Shown piece after piece: positions 1 through 12,091 of a stretch of DNA of 64,000 bases. The position numbers were made by a program, and so were the translations under genes. The stretch comes from Congeria kusceri (Eukaryota > Mollusca > Bivalvia > Myida > Dreissenidae): the NCBI GenBank assembly GCA_027627225.1, contig CM051027.1, forward strand, positions 39,741,618 to 39,805,617, written 5' to 3'. How positions within the stretch are numbered: the stretch's first letter is position 1; each line of letters starts with the position of its first letter. Under the pieces are notes generated by a model, which worked only from the letters and a program-made list of their open reading frames with translations, made no database searches and was not told the DNA's origin.

Positions 1-554
1 TTAACTATATACCCCATTGCCTTAAATTACCCTAGTGTGTGTCTACACGGCATATAATGTGCAACATTAACTGAGCGAAGTATATGCCCGGCTGATATAT
101 TCAATACGAAATACTTGCAATATATTTAATTTAGTGATGTGTAACCATTTGTCCATTTTCCCAAGATGTTTTGAGAATATCCCTGATGCGATCCGAAACT
201 GCCGTAAATGATTCGGAATGACCAAAAAGGTTATGTCACTTGAGCGTGTAAACAAGAACGAAATCCATGTATTTCGTGCAAAAATCGTGTTTAGTTAAAC
301 AGAGGAAGGATTTATCTTTCTTTTGGTGTATATATGATGGACGAACCAGTTATCGAACACCTAAGGGTTTCTATGATAATTTCTTAAAATGAAAATCACT
401 AAAATTGCATGTTGAACACAATTAAAATAGTTTAACCATTTAATAACTCATCTGTAAAATTTTACAGCAAAATTCCATCAAATATTTGTAAAAACAGTCA
501 CCGATCATTATCACCCCTAGCAGACAAAACAATATGGCGGCCTGTAAAAACATA
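1..554. other. No gene recognised
   Basis: AT-rich sequence at the left edge, outside the transposon that follows. No open frame resembles a known protein. It could be intergenic or intronic sequence of a gene outside the window. Confidence 0.4.
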
Positions 555-2904
555 ACCTATTACCGGACAGTTCATAAATACTATTCCATTAAATTCAAAC
601 ATACATGTAACTGAGTACTTAACATTGGAACATCAACAGTGACAATATATCAACAAGATACAGCCATGACAGTCAGGAAAGAGTCTATTCCTCTGTGGTA
701 CTGTGGCAAGGACAATAGAACATGTCATTTCTCCTGACAGCAGTCGTGGCAGAGCAGAACTTCAGTTGAACCCAGTGGCTACAGTTTTTAAAGTCACACT
801 TGGCCCACTTCACAAATATCAAGGAGACACAGTGTTCAAGTTCTTTTGGCTGAAAGCGGTTGCACACACAACAATTATCAGTATCATCATCCTCGGAAGA
901 TTCAATGTCAGACTCAGGGATAGCATAGTGGGACGGTCCGGGTTCAGGGTGAGTATCAAAGTCATGTTCCTTTGTTGATTTGTTCTTGTTTGCTTTTTTT
1001 TTTGTTGGCGTTACATTTGTTTTATCTGATGACTTCTGGTTTGTTTGTTTTTTTGCTTTTTCAATTTGTTTCTTGTTTTTTTGTTCATTTGCTTCAGCCC
1101 TTTCCCTTATTTCTTGCTGGATCAACGGGTTTGTGATTTCTTTCCCAGATGTTAATGCATGAATAGTGTTCTTTTTCTTTTATTTGTTGAATTCCTTTTT
1201 CTTGTTTATAACATCTTCTGCCTCATGAAAGAAAACATCAGGATTTCTGACCTCATTGTCTGCATTTTCTTCAGGAACAGGGGGAGCAACCGTGTATGGC
1301 AGTAAAGGAGTGAAGTGGTCCTTGCTCACAGCTGACTCATCGAGAGGGACAATGCCTGATTTCCTGAAGGCAGAGCGAAGATTATCAACAGATAGGGCAG
1401 AGACATATGATGAGGATGCCAGGGAACAACATCGAACCGTGTTATTCTAGAGGATGGGTTTTCCCTCATGAATCTGTGGCACATGGAATTGTAGACTTTT
1501 TGCAGGGGACTGAAACAACCTACATCAAGTGGTTGGAGGGCATGGCTTGTGTGTGCTGGCAAGACAATAGAATACTGGTTATTCTTCTTCGCCCAATCCG
1601 ATACTGGAACATTAATATGGCTTTTATGGCCATCAAGTATCACAAGAATAGGCTGGCTCTTGTCCACTCTCTGCACATATCTGATAAAATGTGTGTCCAT
1701 ATAGTGATAGAAAACAGTAGAATTTGACCATCCACTGTCAGACACACAACCTGATGATCCTGGGGTAGATCCTTGTAAGAGATCAGCATTTAGGCATTTC
1801 CCTTTGAAAACAAAGAAGGGAGGTACTTGTGTTCCTAAAGCATTGCCACAGCCAATTATAGTTGTAATGCAAGACCACGACGAAGTAACTGCTGGTGCCT
1901 TCAAAGTGCCACTGACAATAAATGGTGGGGTATGCTCTGTTTGGACCCCCTTTTCATCAATGTTGAAGACACATTCAGGCTTGTTTGAAGGTCATGTTTT
2001 TCAATGACTTGCTTTAGGTTGTTGAAATATTCATCAACCGTGACCTCTGATGTGGCTTCAGCTCTGTAATTAGACAGGGCTCTTGGGCGAACAACATGCA
2101 ACTCGGGCCATCTTTGCTGGAACCCCTTAAACCATTTCATAGAGAGGGGTTTATCACTTTGCCTCTTTCCAAGGTAAACGGCGTAGTTGGTAGCCTTTCA
2201 TACTACCTCACTGATGGTATATCCATACCCCAGGGCTGCCATGGTCTTGACATGGTCATCTAGTTTGACCTCTTCCTCTTGGTTAAACCATGGAGCTGGC
2301 CCAGGCATTCAGGATCAATTTCGCCTTTTACACGATCCCACAGTTTGGTATGAGGAACCCCATACTGTCTGGCTACAGTACTGATGGGTAAACCAGCGTC
2401 TTTCACTTTCAGGTAAGCATTATGGAGTGCAGTTGGGGAGTATAGGCCTCTATGTTTAATTGTTTTCAAAGGTTGTGCCTAAAAAAAAGGAAAGAAAAAC
2501 AAATAAGTTATGACAGAAAACATTGGAAGACTTTTTCTGAACTGCATTGTAACTACATGTAAAATACTCATGTCAAAACAAAGTCACGTTACTTGTCACA
2601 TAACTATCACGTGACTTAGATGCAGCGGACAAAATCTGTGTCTGCTACAAAAATATTTCAACTAGAAAAACACTTTTTCTGTGAAAAATGCAGGTAATTA
2701 TGTTTGCATTCAAAAAGTAGTAGTAAATTGCACCTAAAAACGAATACACAACAAAAATGCAATCCTTTTACCTGTTTTCTGCGCATTTGTTTCAAAGTAG
2801 AAATCAAAATATGTCAGCGACTTTGTGTACATCTGTTGACATGTAAGTGTGACGTCATGCGCACTTGTGCATTTCAAACCAAAACAAACTGTCGGGTAAT
2901 AGGT
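555..2904 (-). mobile_element. pogo/Tigger-like DNA transposon with candidate TIRs
   Basis: An inverted pair with one mismatch brackets the transposase remnants: ACCTATTACCGGACAGTT at 555-572 and its near reverse complement at 2887-2904. The interval of about 2.35 kb and the leader and trailer left around the coding part fit a once-autonomous pogo-family element. Flanking TA duplications, expected for this family, are not clear on both sides, so the exact ends are uncertain. The coding part is broken. Confidence 0.6.
685..2469 (-). pseudogene. Broken pogo-like transposase (HTH + CENP-B HTH + DDE_1 + Cys-rich tail)
   Basis: Read on the minus strand, the pieces occur in the order expected for a pogo/Tigger transposase. 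A psq-type helix-turn-helix (2260-2469, with STVARQYGVPHTKLWDRVKG) is followed by a CENP-B-like region (1901-2140, MKWFKGFQQRWPEL). The DDE_1 catalytic core (about 1326-1980) has FNIDEKGVQ, ILDGHKSH and LPAHTSHALQPLDV. A cysteine/histidine-rich, PHD-like tail lies at 685-1125 (CCVCNRF ... CDFKNCSHW ... YCPCHS). The catalytic aspartates in FNIDEKG and ILDGH are visible. The frame changes near 1990, again between about 1125 and 1326, and between the first two blocks. Some breaks could be introns, but the one near 1990 falls inside the core domain and looks like a true frameshift. The copy is probably inactive but not old. Confidence 0.85.
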
Positions 2905-3717
2905 GATGTTCGATAACAGGTTCGAAGATGATACATTAACTTTTACGATATATATGAAAAATAACAAACACAAATCTCATTAGTGATCCGGAATTCCCTG
3001 AGCAACTGTAGCCCTATTAATAATTTGTTCCCACGAATGTCACTTTATATGCAATTCATGTAAAATAAAAGATTTCAATGTCTGGATTTACATCATACTT
3101 GGTAAGATGGCACCCAAATTAAATCAAAATTTATAAGAAACAGAAATTAATGAACTAGTGACAATATTTGGTGTCAGAAGCAGAACACAAAATAAAAATA
3201 GTTATGTACATGAATACTCACCAGTTACCACATAACTTTGTTTCTGAAATGTCTGCCATGGCTGATCTGTGTTTAAATACTAATCATACAGGAAAAATTG
3301 ACTGAGTTGAAATGGTTTTTTTTTTCATTGGATGCTGTTGACAACACTATAAATGTTTTACATAAATCACAGTGTCATCAATTAAAAACGTAAAGAAACC
3401 AACAGTTGTCCTAAAATACGATGCCTTAGGATATGTGTGAATTCGATTCATTAAAAATTCAATAGGATTAGTAGGAAACATCTGCTGTCACTTTCCATTT
3501 CTAACAAAAACATTCTTCTGTTAAGGCCTTTGTGTCGTTCCCTTCTATTGGTCAAAAGCGTGAACAGATTTTGTAACCTACGTTTCCATTGGTAATCCAT
3601 GTCCTTACTTTCAAGCGTCTGAGAGATGTAAACTTTCTGTCAATTTGACTGATTCACGTGCATACGATAAATAACCATTTCCATTGCAAGGGAACGAAAC
3701 CAATAAAAAAAAAAGAT
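2905..3717. other. Upstream region of TIMM10; no other gene seen
   Basis: AT-rich, no recognisable coding sequence. The last few hundred bases should hold the TIMM10 promoter and 5' UTR. Inverted CCAAT-type pentamers (ATTGG) lie at about 3547-3551 and 3590-3594. Confidence 0.35.
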
Positions 3718-4628
3718 ATGTCCGGATTAACGAAACAACAGGAAAAGCTAGTCGCAGACTTAGAAATGGAAATGATGGCTGACATGTATAATAGGTGAAT
3801 AAAAATTTCACATTCGTGAAGTGGGTGGGGGTGTGAGGTCAATAAATTTGCCAAATTAAATATAGAGAAATCGTATTGATATTGTGCATGAATAATCTAG
3901 TCAGATGCTATACTTATCGTGCACAGTTGCTTGGTATTGTTTTGGTATGTACTGACATTGTGTATGTCTCGTTCTCTACATACAAATCACATATTTTCGC
4001 GAGTTTTAGGAATAAACATCAGTGAAAATACACACTATTAAAATCAAATGCTTTGCATAGTACAATTATATGGACATATTTTGGGATTGGGATTTATAGG
4101 AAGCTATTTTAGACTCAGTTGTAGTTTTCTTTGAACACTGTCACAAATTGTATCATGTCAATCAGTTATCTTTCATGTATCTACAAAGTTCATTTTTATT
4201 AGCACTGTCGAAAGCACATAACATTTAAGCAGTCAACGCTTTTCCACTTTGCGGCATGCTTTTTCCATAGAATTGCAAATGTTTTTCTTTAAAGTGAACA
4301 AGTCTCTACAAATGTCAACAGCTGTTTTTATTATACCACTTACAAGCAAAATGTATGATCAAAGATCTATGACTTGCAGAGTTCAGTAACTAACAAGGTT
4401 CAGTTGCACATTTTTTATTTCAGAATGAGTTCTTCCTGTCAGAAAAAGTGCATACCACCCAGATATAAAGATGCAGATCTCACTAAAGGGGAAACAGTGT
4501 GCATAGACCGATGTGTTTCAAAATTCTTAGAACTTCACGACTTAATTGGAAAAAAGTTGACTGCTATGTCACAGCAAGATGAAGAAAGAGTTCGACAAAT
4601 GCAAGCACAAATGATGGGACAGAAATGA
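3718..4628 (+). CDS. TIMM10: TIMM10, mitochondrial import chaperone (2 exons)
   Basis: Small Tim chaperone of the mitochondrial intermembrane space. With TIM9 it forms a hexamer that escorts hydrophobic carrier precursors from the TOM complex to the TIM22 translocase. Exons are 3718-3794 and 4424-4628 (TGA); the junction is AG|gtgaat ... tttcag|A, splitting an Arg codon. The 93-aa product matches the family length (about 90). Exon 1 gives [10 protein letters not shown]... ending [10 protein letters not shown], the typical Tim10 N-terminal helix. Exon 2 carries the twin CX3C motif, CQKKC and CIDRC, whose cysteines form the two disulfides after oxidation by the MIA40 relay. The open frame runs upstream of exon 2 to 4374, but that stretch is intron: the acceptor at 4421-4423 and the conserved exon 1 decide the start. 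Confidence 0.95.
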
Positions 4629-4643
4629 TATCTGTACATTTTC

Positions 4644-4649
4644 AATAAA
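4644..4649 (+). promoter_or_regulatory. TIMM10 polyadenylation signal (AATAAA)
   Basis: Canonical hexamer 15 bases after the TIMM10 stop codon. It implies a very short 3' UTR. Confidence 0.6.
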
Positions 4650-5689
4650 TGTATGCATGCTTAATAGGCTGGTCAGCGTATTTAATTGTGTACAAGTAAT
4701 TTAGAGCAAGTACACCTGAAAGATTGCTGTATGTTCATGGTACTTGGTTTTAAGGAGAACATTAAATTATCTTTCAATTTATTTGAAAAAATAAAGCATT
4801 TCACTAACTTATCTTTCAAGAATACTGCTTTTGGGGACAGATTGTTACTGAATTTATACATGCAAGAGTAGGTATTTCTGTATTTGTAACACCACTAAGT
4901 GTTCCTTTCTAGTTTTATGTCAATGCAAACAATGTAAACCATTTGCAGCAAGTTGTTTAAAGTCGTATATTAATTTATGAAATTTGTTGCACAATTTTTA
5001 TTCACGGAACAAATATATTTGTTTTTTTTTCCATAATAAAATACATACTTAACATTGTTTTTGTACTCTATTCATTATTGATTTTCAAAGTGTGTTCTTC
5101 AGTTGAGTATAGTCATGCATATGAGACCAAGAACTGCATCAGCAGTTCGTGTAGATGTAATTTTGAGAACTAATAAATTCATAGAATATGTTTAATAAAG
5201 TAAAAAAGAACACAAGACCTCTTATACAAATACATGAAAAACCTTGATAAAACATTTGATAAACATGCATCATTCCTTACGCTTCTACATTTGTTAGTGT
5301 GTCCCACAGGTTGTTGTTGGACTTAACTTATTAATTTTGACATTTGGAATACCTTCTATTAAAGCACTGGAAATCACAGTTCGAAGATTTAAATTCATGC
5401 TCCGACATAGACATATAATTCAGCACAAACCAACTAGGCAATATACTATTTATTTTCACAGAGTTAAACATATATTTATAGTGCAGACACAGGTCACAGT
5501 GACCATTTTACAATGGTGTGTACAAATTGTGAAGAAAGAAAACTGCAGTCACTTATTAATTACAAGTTTTATAAAATATACATGGTTACAAAATATTAAT
5601 AAATTTAATTGTTGTATTCAAACAAATTAACAATGTCAACAGATTATTCACCGAATTGAGACTTGCACTTAATATTTACAATAATCTTA
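4650..5689. other. Intergenic, no gene seen
   Basis: AT-rich. The short open frames (for example at 5337-5630) have biased, low-complexity composition and no recognisable motif. Confidence 0.4.
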
Positions 5690-7420
5690 ACAAGAGGGCC
5701 ATAAGGCCCTAGGTCGCTCACCTGAGGGGTTAAGGAATTAAACTGTTCTGGCAAGTTACATGAAGATTCGGCTAAAATTGTGGCCTCTACATTGTTCGCA
5801 AGCTTGTTATTTTCCAATTTGGCCTGGTGACCTAGTATTTTACCACGTGACCTAGGTTTGAACTTGTCTGAGATATCATTGCAACAAATGTTCTGAGAAA
5901 GTTTCATGATAATTGGGATACAAATGTGGCCTCTAGAGTTTTCACAAGCTTTTTGAAAATTTTAATAGACCCATTTAAGGAAAACTGACACCTCTCCCCT
6001 CCCCTGGCGGCCATGTTATTCAACGGACCGGAACCATTTTCTTACTCGGCCAAGATATGATATGAACAAATGTTCTGAGCAAGTTTCATGTTGCTTGTGC
6101 AAAAAATGTGACTTCCAGAGTGTTCACAAGCTTTTTCTATAGCCCAATTAAGAAAACTGCCCTCCCCCCCCCCCCATCCCCAGGCGGCCATGGTTATTGA
6201 CAGACCGGAACCACTTTTGAGCTCGGCCAAGATATCATAAAAACAAAGGTTCTGAGCAAGTTTCATGTTCATTGGGCAAAAAAATGTGACTTCTAGAATG
6301 TTCACAAGCTTTTTCTATAGCCAAATACGGAAAACTGCCCCCCACCCCCCCTGGTGGCCATGTTTTTCAACGGACCGGAACCATTTTTTAACTTGGCCAA
6401 GATATCATAAGATAGGATCTGAGCAAGTGTCATGTTGATTGGGGAAAAAATGTGACTTCTAGAGTGTTCACAAGCTTTTCCTATAGCCATATAAGGAAAA
6501 CTGTCCCCCCCCCACCCGCGGCCATGTTTTTCAACGGACCGGAACCATTTTCGAACTCAACCGAGATATAATACTAACAAAGGTTCTGAGCAAGTTTCAT
6601 GTTGATTGGAACAAAAATGTGACTTTTAAAGTGTTCACAAGATTTTCCTATAGCCATATAAGGATAAATGCCCCCCCCCCTGGTGGCCATGTTTTTCAAC
6701 GGACCAGAACCATTTGCGAACTAGGCCGAGATTTCTGAGCAAGTTTCATGTTGATTGGGCAAAAAAATGTGACTTCTACAGTATTCACAAGCTTTTACTA
6801 TAGCCACATAAGAAAAACTGCCTCCCCCCCCCCGGCGGCAAAAAATGTGACTTCTAGAGTGTTGATAAGCTTTCTCTATAGCCATATAAGGAAAACTGCC
6901 CCGCCCCCTGGCGGCCATGTTTTTTAACGGTGCGGAACCATTTTCGAACACAGCCGAAATAGCATAAGAACAAAGGTTCTGAGCAAGTTGCATGTTGATT
7001 GGGCAAAAAATGTGACTTCTACAGAGTTAACAAGCTTGTCCTACATCCATGTAAGGAAAACTGCCCCACCCCCTGGCAGCCATGTTTTTCAACGGGCCGG
7101 AACCATTTTCGAACTCGGCCGAGATATAATTAAAGCAAATGTTCTGAGCAAGTTTCATCTTGAATAGGCAAAAAATGTGACTAATATAGTGTTCACAAGC
7201 TTTTTCTTCAATTTGACCTAGTGACCTAGTTTTTAACCCCACATGACCCAGTTTCGAATTTGGCCGAGATATCATTGGGACAAATGTTCTGACCAAGTTT
7301 CATAAAGATTGGCCAATAAATGTGGCCTCTAGAGTGTTCACAAGATAAATGTTGATGCACGATGGACAAAAGGCGATCACAAAAGATCACCATGAGCACA
7401 TTGTGCTCAGGTGAGCTAAA
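5690..7420. repeat. Imperfect tandem repeat array, about 170-bp monomers
   Basis: Roughly nine degenerate monomers share GTTCTGAGCAAGTTTCATG and a GCGGCCATGTTTTTCAACGG core with runs of C. The cores recur every 150-180 bases, near 5890, 6071, 6248, 6417, 6583, 6733, 6977, 7140 and 7285. The ends look inverted: GCTCACCTGAG near 5715 and CTCAGGTGAGC near 7407. This suggests the array is the body of a TIR-bounded element. It has long minus-strand open frames with repeated peptide phrases, which I attribute to the repetition and not to coding. Confidence 0.8.
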
Positions 7421-7548
7421 AATAGGATGTTACCACTGGTATCCAACACTGATATACAAGTTATTTATATAAGTCAATGTTTATCCATTTAGTTAGATGT
7501 GCGTGGTAATAATTATGCTCATCCATTTTATTAAATGTGTATGTAAAC

Positions 7549-9222
7549 AAGAGATGTTTGTAAAAAATGTATGCCCCCCGACTTGCAGCCAAGTTGTGAA
7601 TATGTGCAATTGTTAAAAAAAAAATTAATATGCAATTCCAAGCGAGGTCTCGATATATGCTATCTATGTATGAAGTTTCATTAAAATATCTCGACGCGTT
7701 CTCAAGTTATGAGCGGAAACCGTTTTTCTATTTTTAGCAACAGTGACCATGACCCCACCCAACCCATATGCAATCCCAAGGGAGGTCTCTACATAAGGTA
7801 TCTTTGTATGAAGTTTCATTAAAATATCTCAATGCTTGTCATGTTATTGAGCGAAAAGCGTATTTCCATTTTTAGTAACGGTGACCTTGACCCCACCCAC
7901 CACATATGCAATCCCAAGAGAGGTTTCAATATAAGATATCTATGTATAAAGTTTAATTAAAATATCTTCACGCGTTCTCAAGTTATTAAGTGGAAACCAT
8001 TTTTATTTTTAGTAACTGTCACATTGACCTTGACCGCACCCACCCCATATGCAATCTCAAGCAAGGCTTCGATATAAGGTATATATGTATGAAGATTTAT
8101 TAAAATATCTCGATGCGTTCTCAAGTTATTGAGCAGAAACCGTTTTTCTATTTTTAGTTATGGTGACCTTGATCTTGACCCCACCCACCCCATATGCAAT
8201 CCCAAGCCAGGTCTCGATATATGGTATCTACGTATGAAGTTTCATTAAAATATCGTTATGGATTATCAAGTTATTGAGAGGAAACAGTTCTTCTATTTTT
8301 AGTAACAGTGACCTTGACCCACCCAACCCATATGCAATCCCAAGCGAGGTCTCGATATAAGGTATATATGTATGACGTTTCATTAAAATATCTTGATGCG
8401 TTCTGAAGTTATTGAGCGGAAACCGTTTTTTGTATTTTTAGTAACGGTGACCTTGACCATGACCCCACCCACCCTATATGCAATCCCAAGCGAGGTCTCA
8501 ATATAAGGTATCTATGTACGAAGTTTCATTAAAATATTTTTATGCGTTCTCAAGTTATTGAGCGGAAACCGTTTTTCTATTTTTAGTAATGGTGACCTTG
8601 ACCCCACCCACCCCATATGCAATTCCAAGCGAGGTCTCGATATAAGGTATCTATGTATTAAGTTTCATTAAAATATCTCGTTAAGTTCTCAAGTTATTGA
8701 GCGGAAACCGTTTTTCTATTTTTAGCAACGGTGACCTTGACCTTTGACCTGTTGACTTCAAAATGTGTAGGCGTCTTCCTTTCCTCCCAAGTAACCAGCA
8801 TACCAACTTTCATGATCGTAGGTCAAAGCGTTCTCAAGTTATTGAGCAGAAACCGTTTTTCTATTTATAGCAACGGTGACCTTGACCTTTGACCTCAAAA
8901 TGTATAGGCGTCTTCCTTTCCTCCCAAGTAACCAGCATACCAACTTTCATGATCGTAGGTCAAAGCGTTCTCAAGTTATTGAGCGGAAACCATTTTGCAA
9001 CGGTGACCTTGACCTTTGACCTGTTGACCTCAAAATGTGTAGGCGTCTTCCTTTCCTCCAAAGTAACCAGCATACCAACTTGCATGATCGTAGGTCAAAG
9101 CGTTCTCTAGATATCGTGCGGAAACGAAATGGTCAATGGACAGACCGACCAGCCGACCGACCGACAACCCATGGACTGGTGCAAAGCAAGATACCCCCAC
9201 TTCTTCGAAGGGGGGCACAATA
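7549..9222. repeat. Tandem repeat array, about 140-bp then about 125-bp monomers
   Basis: The first part repeats ATGCAATCCCAAGCGAGGTC ... AAGTTTCATTAAAATATC ... TTATTGAGCGGAAACC ... GTGACCTTGACC. From about 8740 it switches to three copies of a second monomer with GTAGGCGTCTTCCTTTCCTC. The array ends in GACCGACC-type short repeats and a GGGGGGCACAAT edge; the left edge has ATGCCCCCCGAC. Related copies lie at 43790-44575 (opposite strand) and 59535-60085. Three exact TGACCTTTGACCT motifs lie at 8738-8750, 8883-8895 and 9010-9022. Confidence 0.85.
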
Positions 9223-9637
9223 GAACAATTTTCTCCATATGAATGGTCTACATGTCTAGAGAGAACAGGCAGTTAGTTGCACTATTGTCAGCTCAACCAA
9301 AGAGGATTTCATATTAAGATAAAATTTCATTTTGTTTTCAACCATTTTCTATCATGAAATGTAAAATACTACATATAATCCATTTGAAACCGTATTTTCT
9401 TAAATTGAAAAGCATTAAGACACATCCACAATTTATTTTTGACAGCCTATGCCATTTCATGACTTCATCACTTAATAAGCAACTTCATTCTTAACAAACA
9501 ACATAATCATAATGAAAACATTAACAGTACATTTTTCACTAACAAATATTAAGGTAAATAATGTCAGTAACACACTTAAAATACAACATAATTACAATTT
9601 CACAAATTTTTAGCAGTTACTTTCCTGGTTTAGTTTA
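9223..9637. other. No gene seen
   Basis: AT-rich spacer between two repeat elements. No open frame of interest. Confidence 0.4.
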
Positions 9638-10505
9638 TTACAAGAACTGTCAGAGGACAGCCCGCTGGACTATTCAAGGTATTTAAGTTTGTGCATTTGT
9701 CTGAAAGTAAACAGAAGAAAAAGACAATTTCAATACAGATATACCTAGAAAAAAAAACAGTTATGAACATTGCTGTATGTAATGTAGTATTTCATGAAAA
9801 TGTTCAATACCAAGTTTCGAGTGAATAGGTAAATGTAGTTTCGATACTGGATTTTGAACAAAAATATTACCTTGAAAATCTTAGTGAAAAGGGGGCATAA
9901 ATCTCAAAACATAAAACAGAATTATAGGGATTGTTGCACCAGATACTGGAGTTGATGACAAAGGTATATTCCAAGGTTAAGTGAATAACTTACGTAGTTT
10001 TGAAGTTATAGGACTTTCGAATAAAAAATTAAACCTGAAAATCTAGGTGTAAAAAGTAGGGATGGGACCGAATATTTTTCCATTTTCAAATTTATTTAAA
10101 GAACAAAATTTCATTTAAAAAATCATGTTTTTTTCCAATTTGATTGCAAAGTTAACATGAATTCCAGTCGTATTTCCTGCCTAGCAGGTGGGTGGGTGCA
10201 GTGTAATGTTTTTACAACACATGCCAAACATGTCCAATTAACGACAATTGATAATTGGCAGGGGGGGGCCACGTCTTTACAAGGGCCGTGAATTAACGGT
10301 GTAGGAGGCGCGAATATGATGCATTGTATCCACAAATAACAAAACTGGGCAATGTTGTGATAACGGTTCCATAGTTTGAACAAGGCGTACATTGTTGTAT
10401 TGTCCTTTAGTGACATCTATATGGTTAACTTGTTTACAGTAAATTACAATTACTCTAAGTAAACCAATCAAAATAAATCCATTATCAGCCAATCAATTTC
10501 TTCAC

Positions 10506-10525
10506 TTAAACATGCTTAATTTATT
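10506..10525 (+). repeat. Left 20-bp target-site duplication of the LINE
   Basis: TTAAACATGCTTAATTTATT, identical to 12072-12091. The pair brackets the reverse-transcriptase/RNase H fragment. Confidence 0.85.
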
Positions 10526-12071
10526 GCTGTGTGATGTATATAGTGTATATTTTAAATTATTAACAAAGTTGTTTGCAACGCCAAACGCCCTTAAAATGGT
10601 AGATGCCATTCAGAACAAGGCACTTAGGATAGCTCTGAGGGCCCTGAAATGTACCCCTAGTGACATGCTTGAGGAGGAGGCGGGCATGCTGCCTCTGAGT
10701 CTGCGCTGCAAACAGCAGTCTATTAATTTTTGGGCCAGAGCCATGTCCCGGCGTGGTTCAAAACCCGTAAACCAGCTTGTCGGGACCGGCACCTTCATCA
10801 AGGGTAAAACACTTAGGCGAAAACACATAGCAATCCCCTTTGGGGCGAGTATTAAGACCCTGTTGGAGGATGGCGGTCTCGACAAGACCCCTGTAGCAGA
10901 CCTAAGACCGTCCAAAACACCCCCCTGGACCCTGTTGATGTCGACATAACTCTATCAAAGACTCTCACGAAATCTGACTTACCACAACTCGTTAAGTCAG
11001 AAACTCTCATTCATATTGATAACAGGTATGCTGAGCACCTAAAAATATATACAGATGGCTCCAAATGCCCTAACTCTGGATTGGTAGCCAATTAATTTGT
11101 TATTCCTTCTAAAAACATTACAAAAACCCACCGACTCAGCAACCATCTCTCTATTTATTCGGCTGAACTTTTGGCAATTAAATATGCATTGTGCTGGATT
11201 TTGGTTAATAAACCTACTAAAACTGCTATTTTATCAGACTCAGCGTCATCTCTTGAGTCTATCAAAAACAGAAATAGCAGATCTAGGCCTGATATTTTTG
11301 GAACTTCATCAACAGTGCCTAGATAAATCTTTAAAGGTCACTTTAGTATGGTGTCCAGCACACGTCGACATCAGTGGAAATAAACAGGCGGACAGGGGGG
11401 CTAAGGAGGGTCTCAGGATGGGGACTGTTGATGCTGGGGAGTCCCTGGCGCCGACTGAGATCTACTCACTGGCAAAAAAATTTGTCCTTAGTGAGTGGAA
11501 TCTCGAGACCACCAATTTGTCTGCCTACCGACATACTTTTCTCAGACCCGCAAAAACCCTCAGGCCGTCTGACAAAATACTCAGCAAGCATTGTGCTTGA
11601 CAGAGCCATCACGTGCCTCAGGATGGGAACCACTCTTCTACCTGGTGGCGCAGGAAAGTATGTCCTTGGGCTAGACCCTGCATGTCCACGGTGCCGGGAG
11701 CCCTTCAAAGCAGCCCACCTACTGCTACTACTGCTACCGCATTCCTCTTAAAGGCTGTATATTCAATTTTAAAGTTTACACAAGAGGCGTATAAATTAAT
11801 TCTAAAGCTTATATTACTGTGTTTCTTTACTATTTACAAAGATTCACTTAAAAACAGTATTTTTATGTACTACTGATATATTTTTACGCTTAGATTTTTA
11901 TATAAAGCACTGTACCCACACTGCAAAGATTTTATGTGTCACACCCTTTAAAAGAAGGGATGTTTTATAGTTTTATTCAAGCAGAGTTTTATATGTTAAG
12001 CAGTGTGCTCGGGCAATGGTTTTTAACCGAAGTCCCGAGGGTAAATAACCCCACTCGTCGTTGTTTGCTAT
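10526..12071 (+). mobile_element. 5'-truncated LINE with RNase H domain, broken
   Basis: Plus-strand remnants of the 3' part of a non-LTR retrotransposon. Frame 10560-10949 has MVDAIQNKALRIALRALKCT and LPLSLRCKQQSINFWARA, typical of sequence after the reverse transcriptase. An RNase H domain follows (about 11020-11480) across several frames: IYTDGSK, YSAELLAIKYAL, SDSASSLESI and WCPAHVDISGNKQADRGAKE supply the usual D, E, D and H/D catalytic positions. A last block with CPRCREPFKAAHLLL (near 11680) looks like the C-terminal Cys/His region. Frameshifts and an in-frame stop make it inactive. There is no poly(A) tail before the right duplication. Jockey/CR1-type clades with RNase H are possible; I cannot place it more precisely. 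Confidence 0.85.
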
Positions 12072-12091
12072 TTAAACATGCTTAATTTATT
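12072..12091 (+). repeat. Right 20-bp target-site duplication of the LINE
   Basis: Identical to 10506-10525. Confidence 0.85.

Noticed and set aside
4374..4628. TIMM10 as a single-exon gene starting at 4374
   Set aside because: The sequence before 4424 is intron with an acceptor; the conserved N-terminus is encoded at 3718-3794.
6042..7296. Series of minus-strand open frames with the recurring phrase MKLAQN... and ENGSGPLKNMAARG
   Set aside because: The phrase recurs because the DNA is a tandem repeat. Monomer lengths vary, the frame is lost between units, and no start, splice or domain pattern supports a protein.
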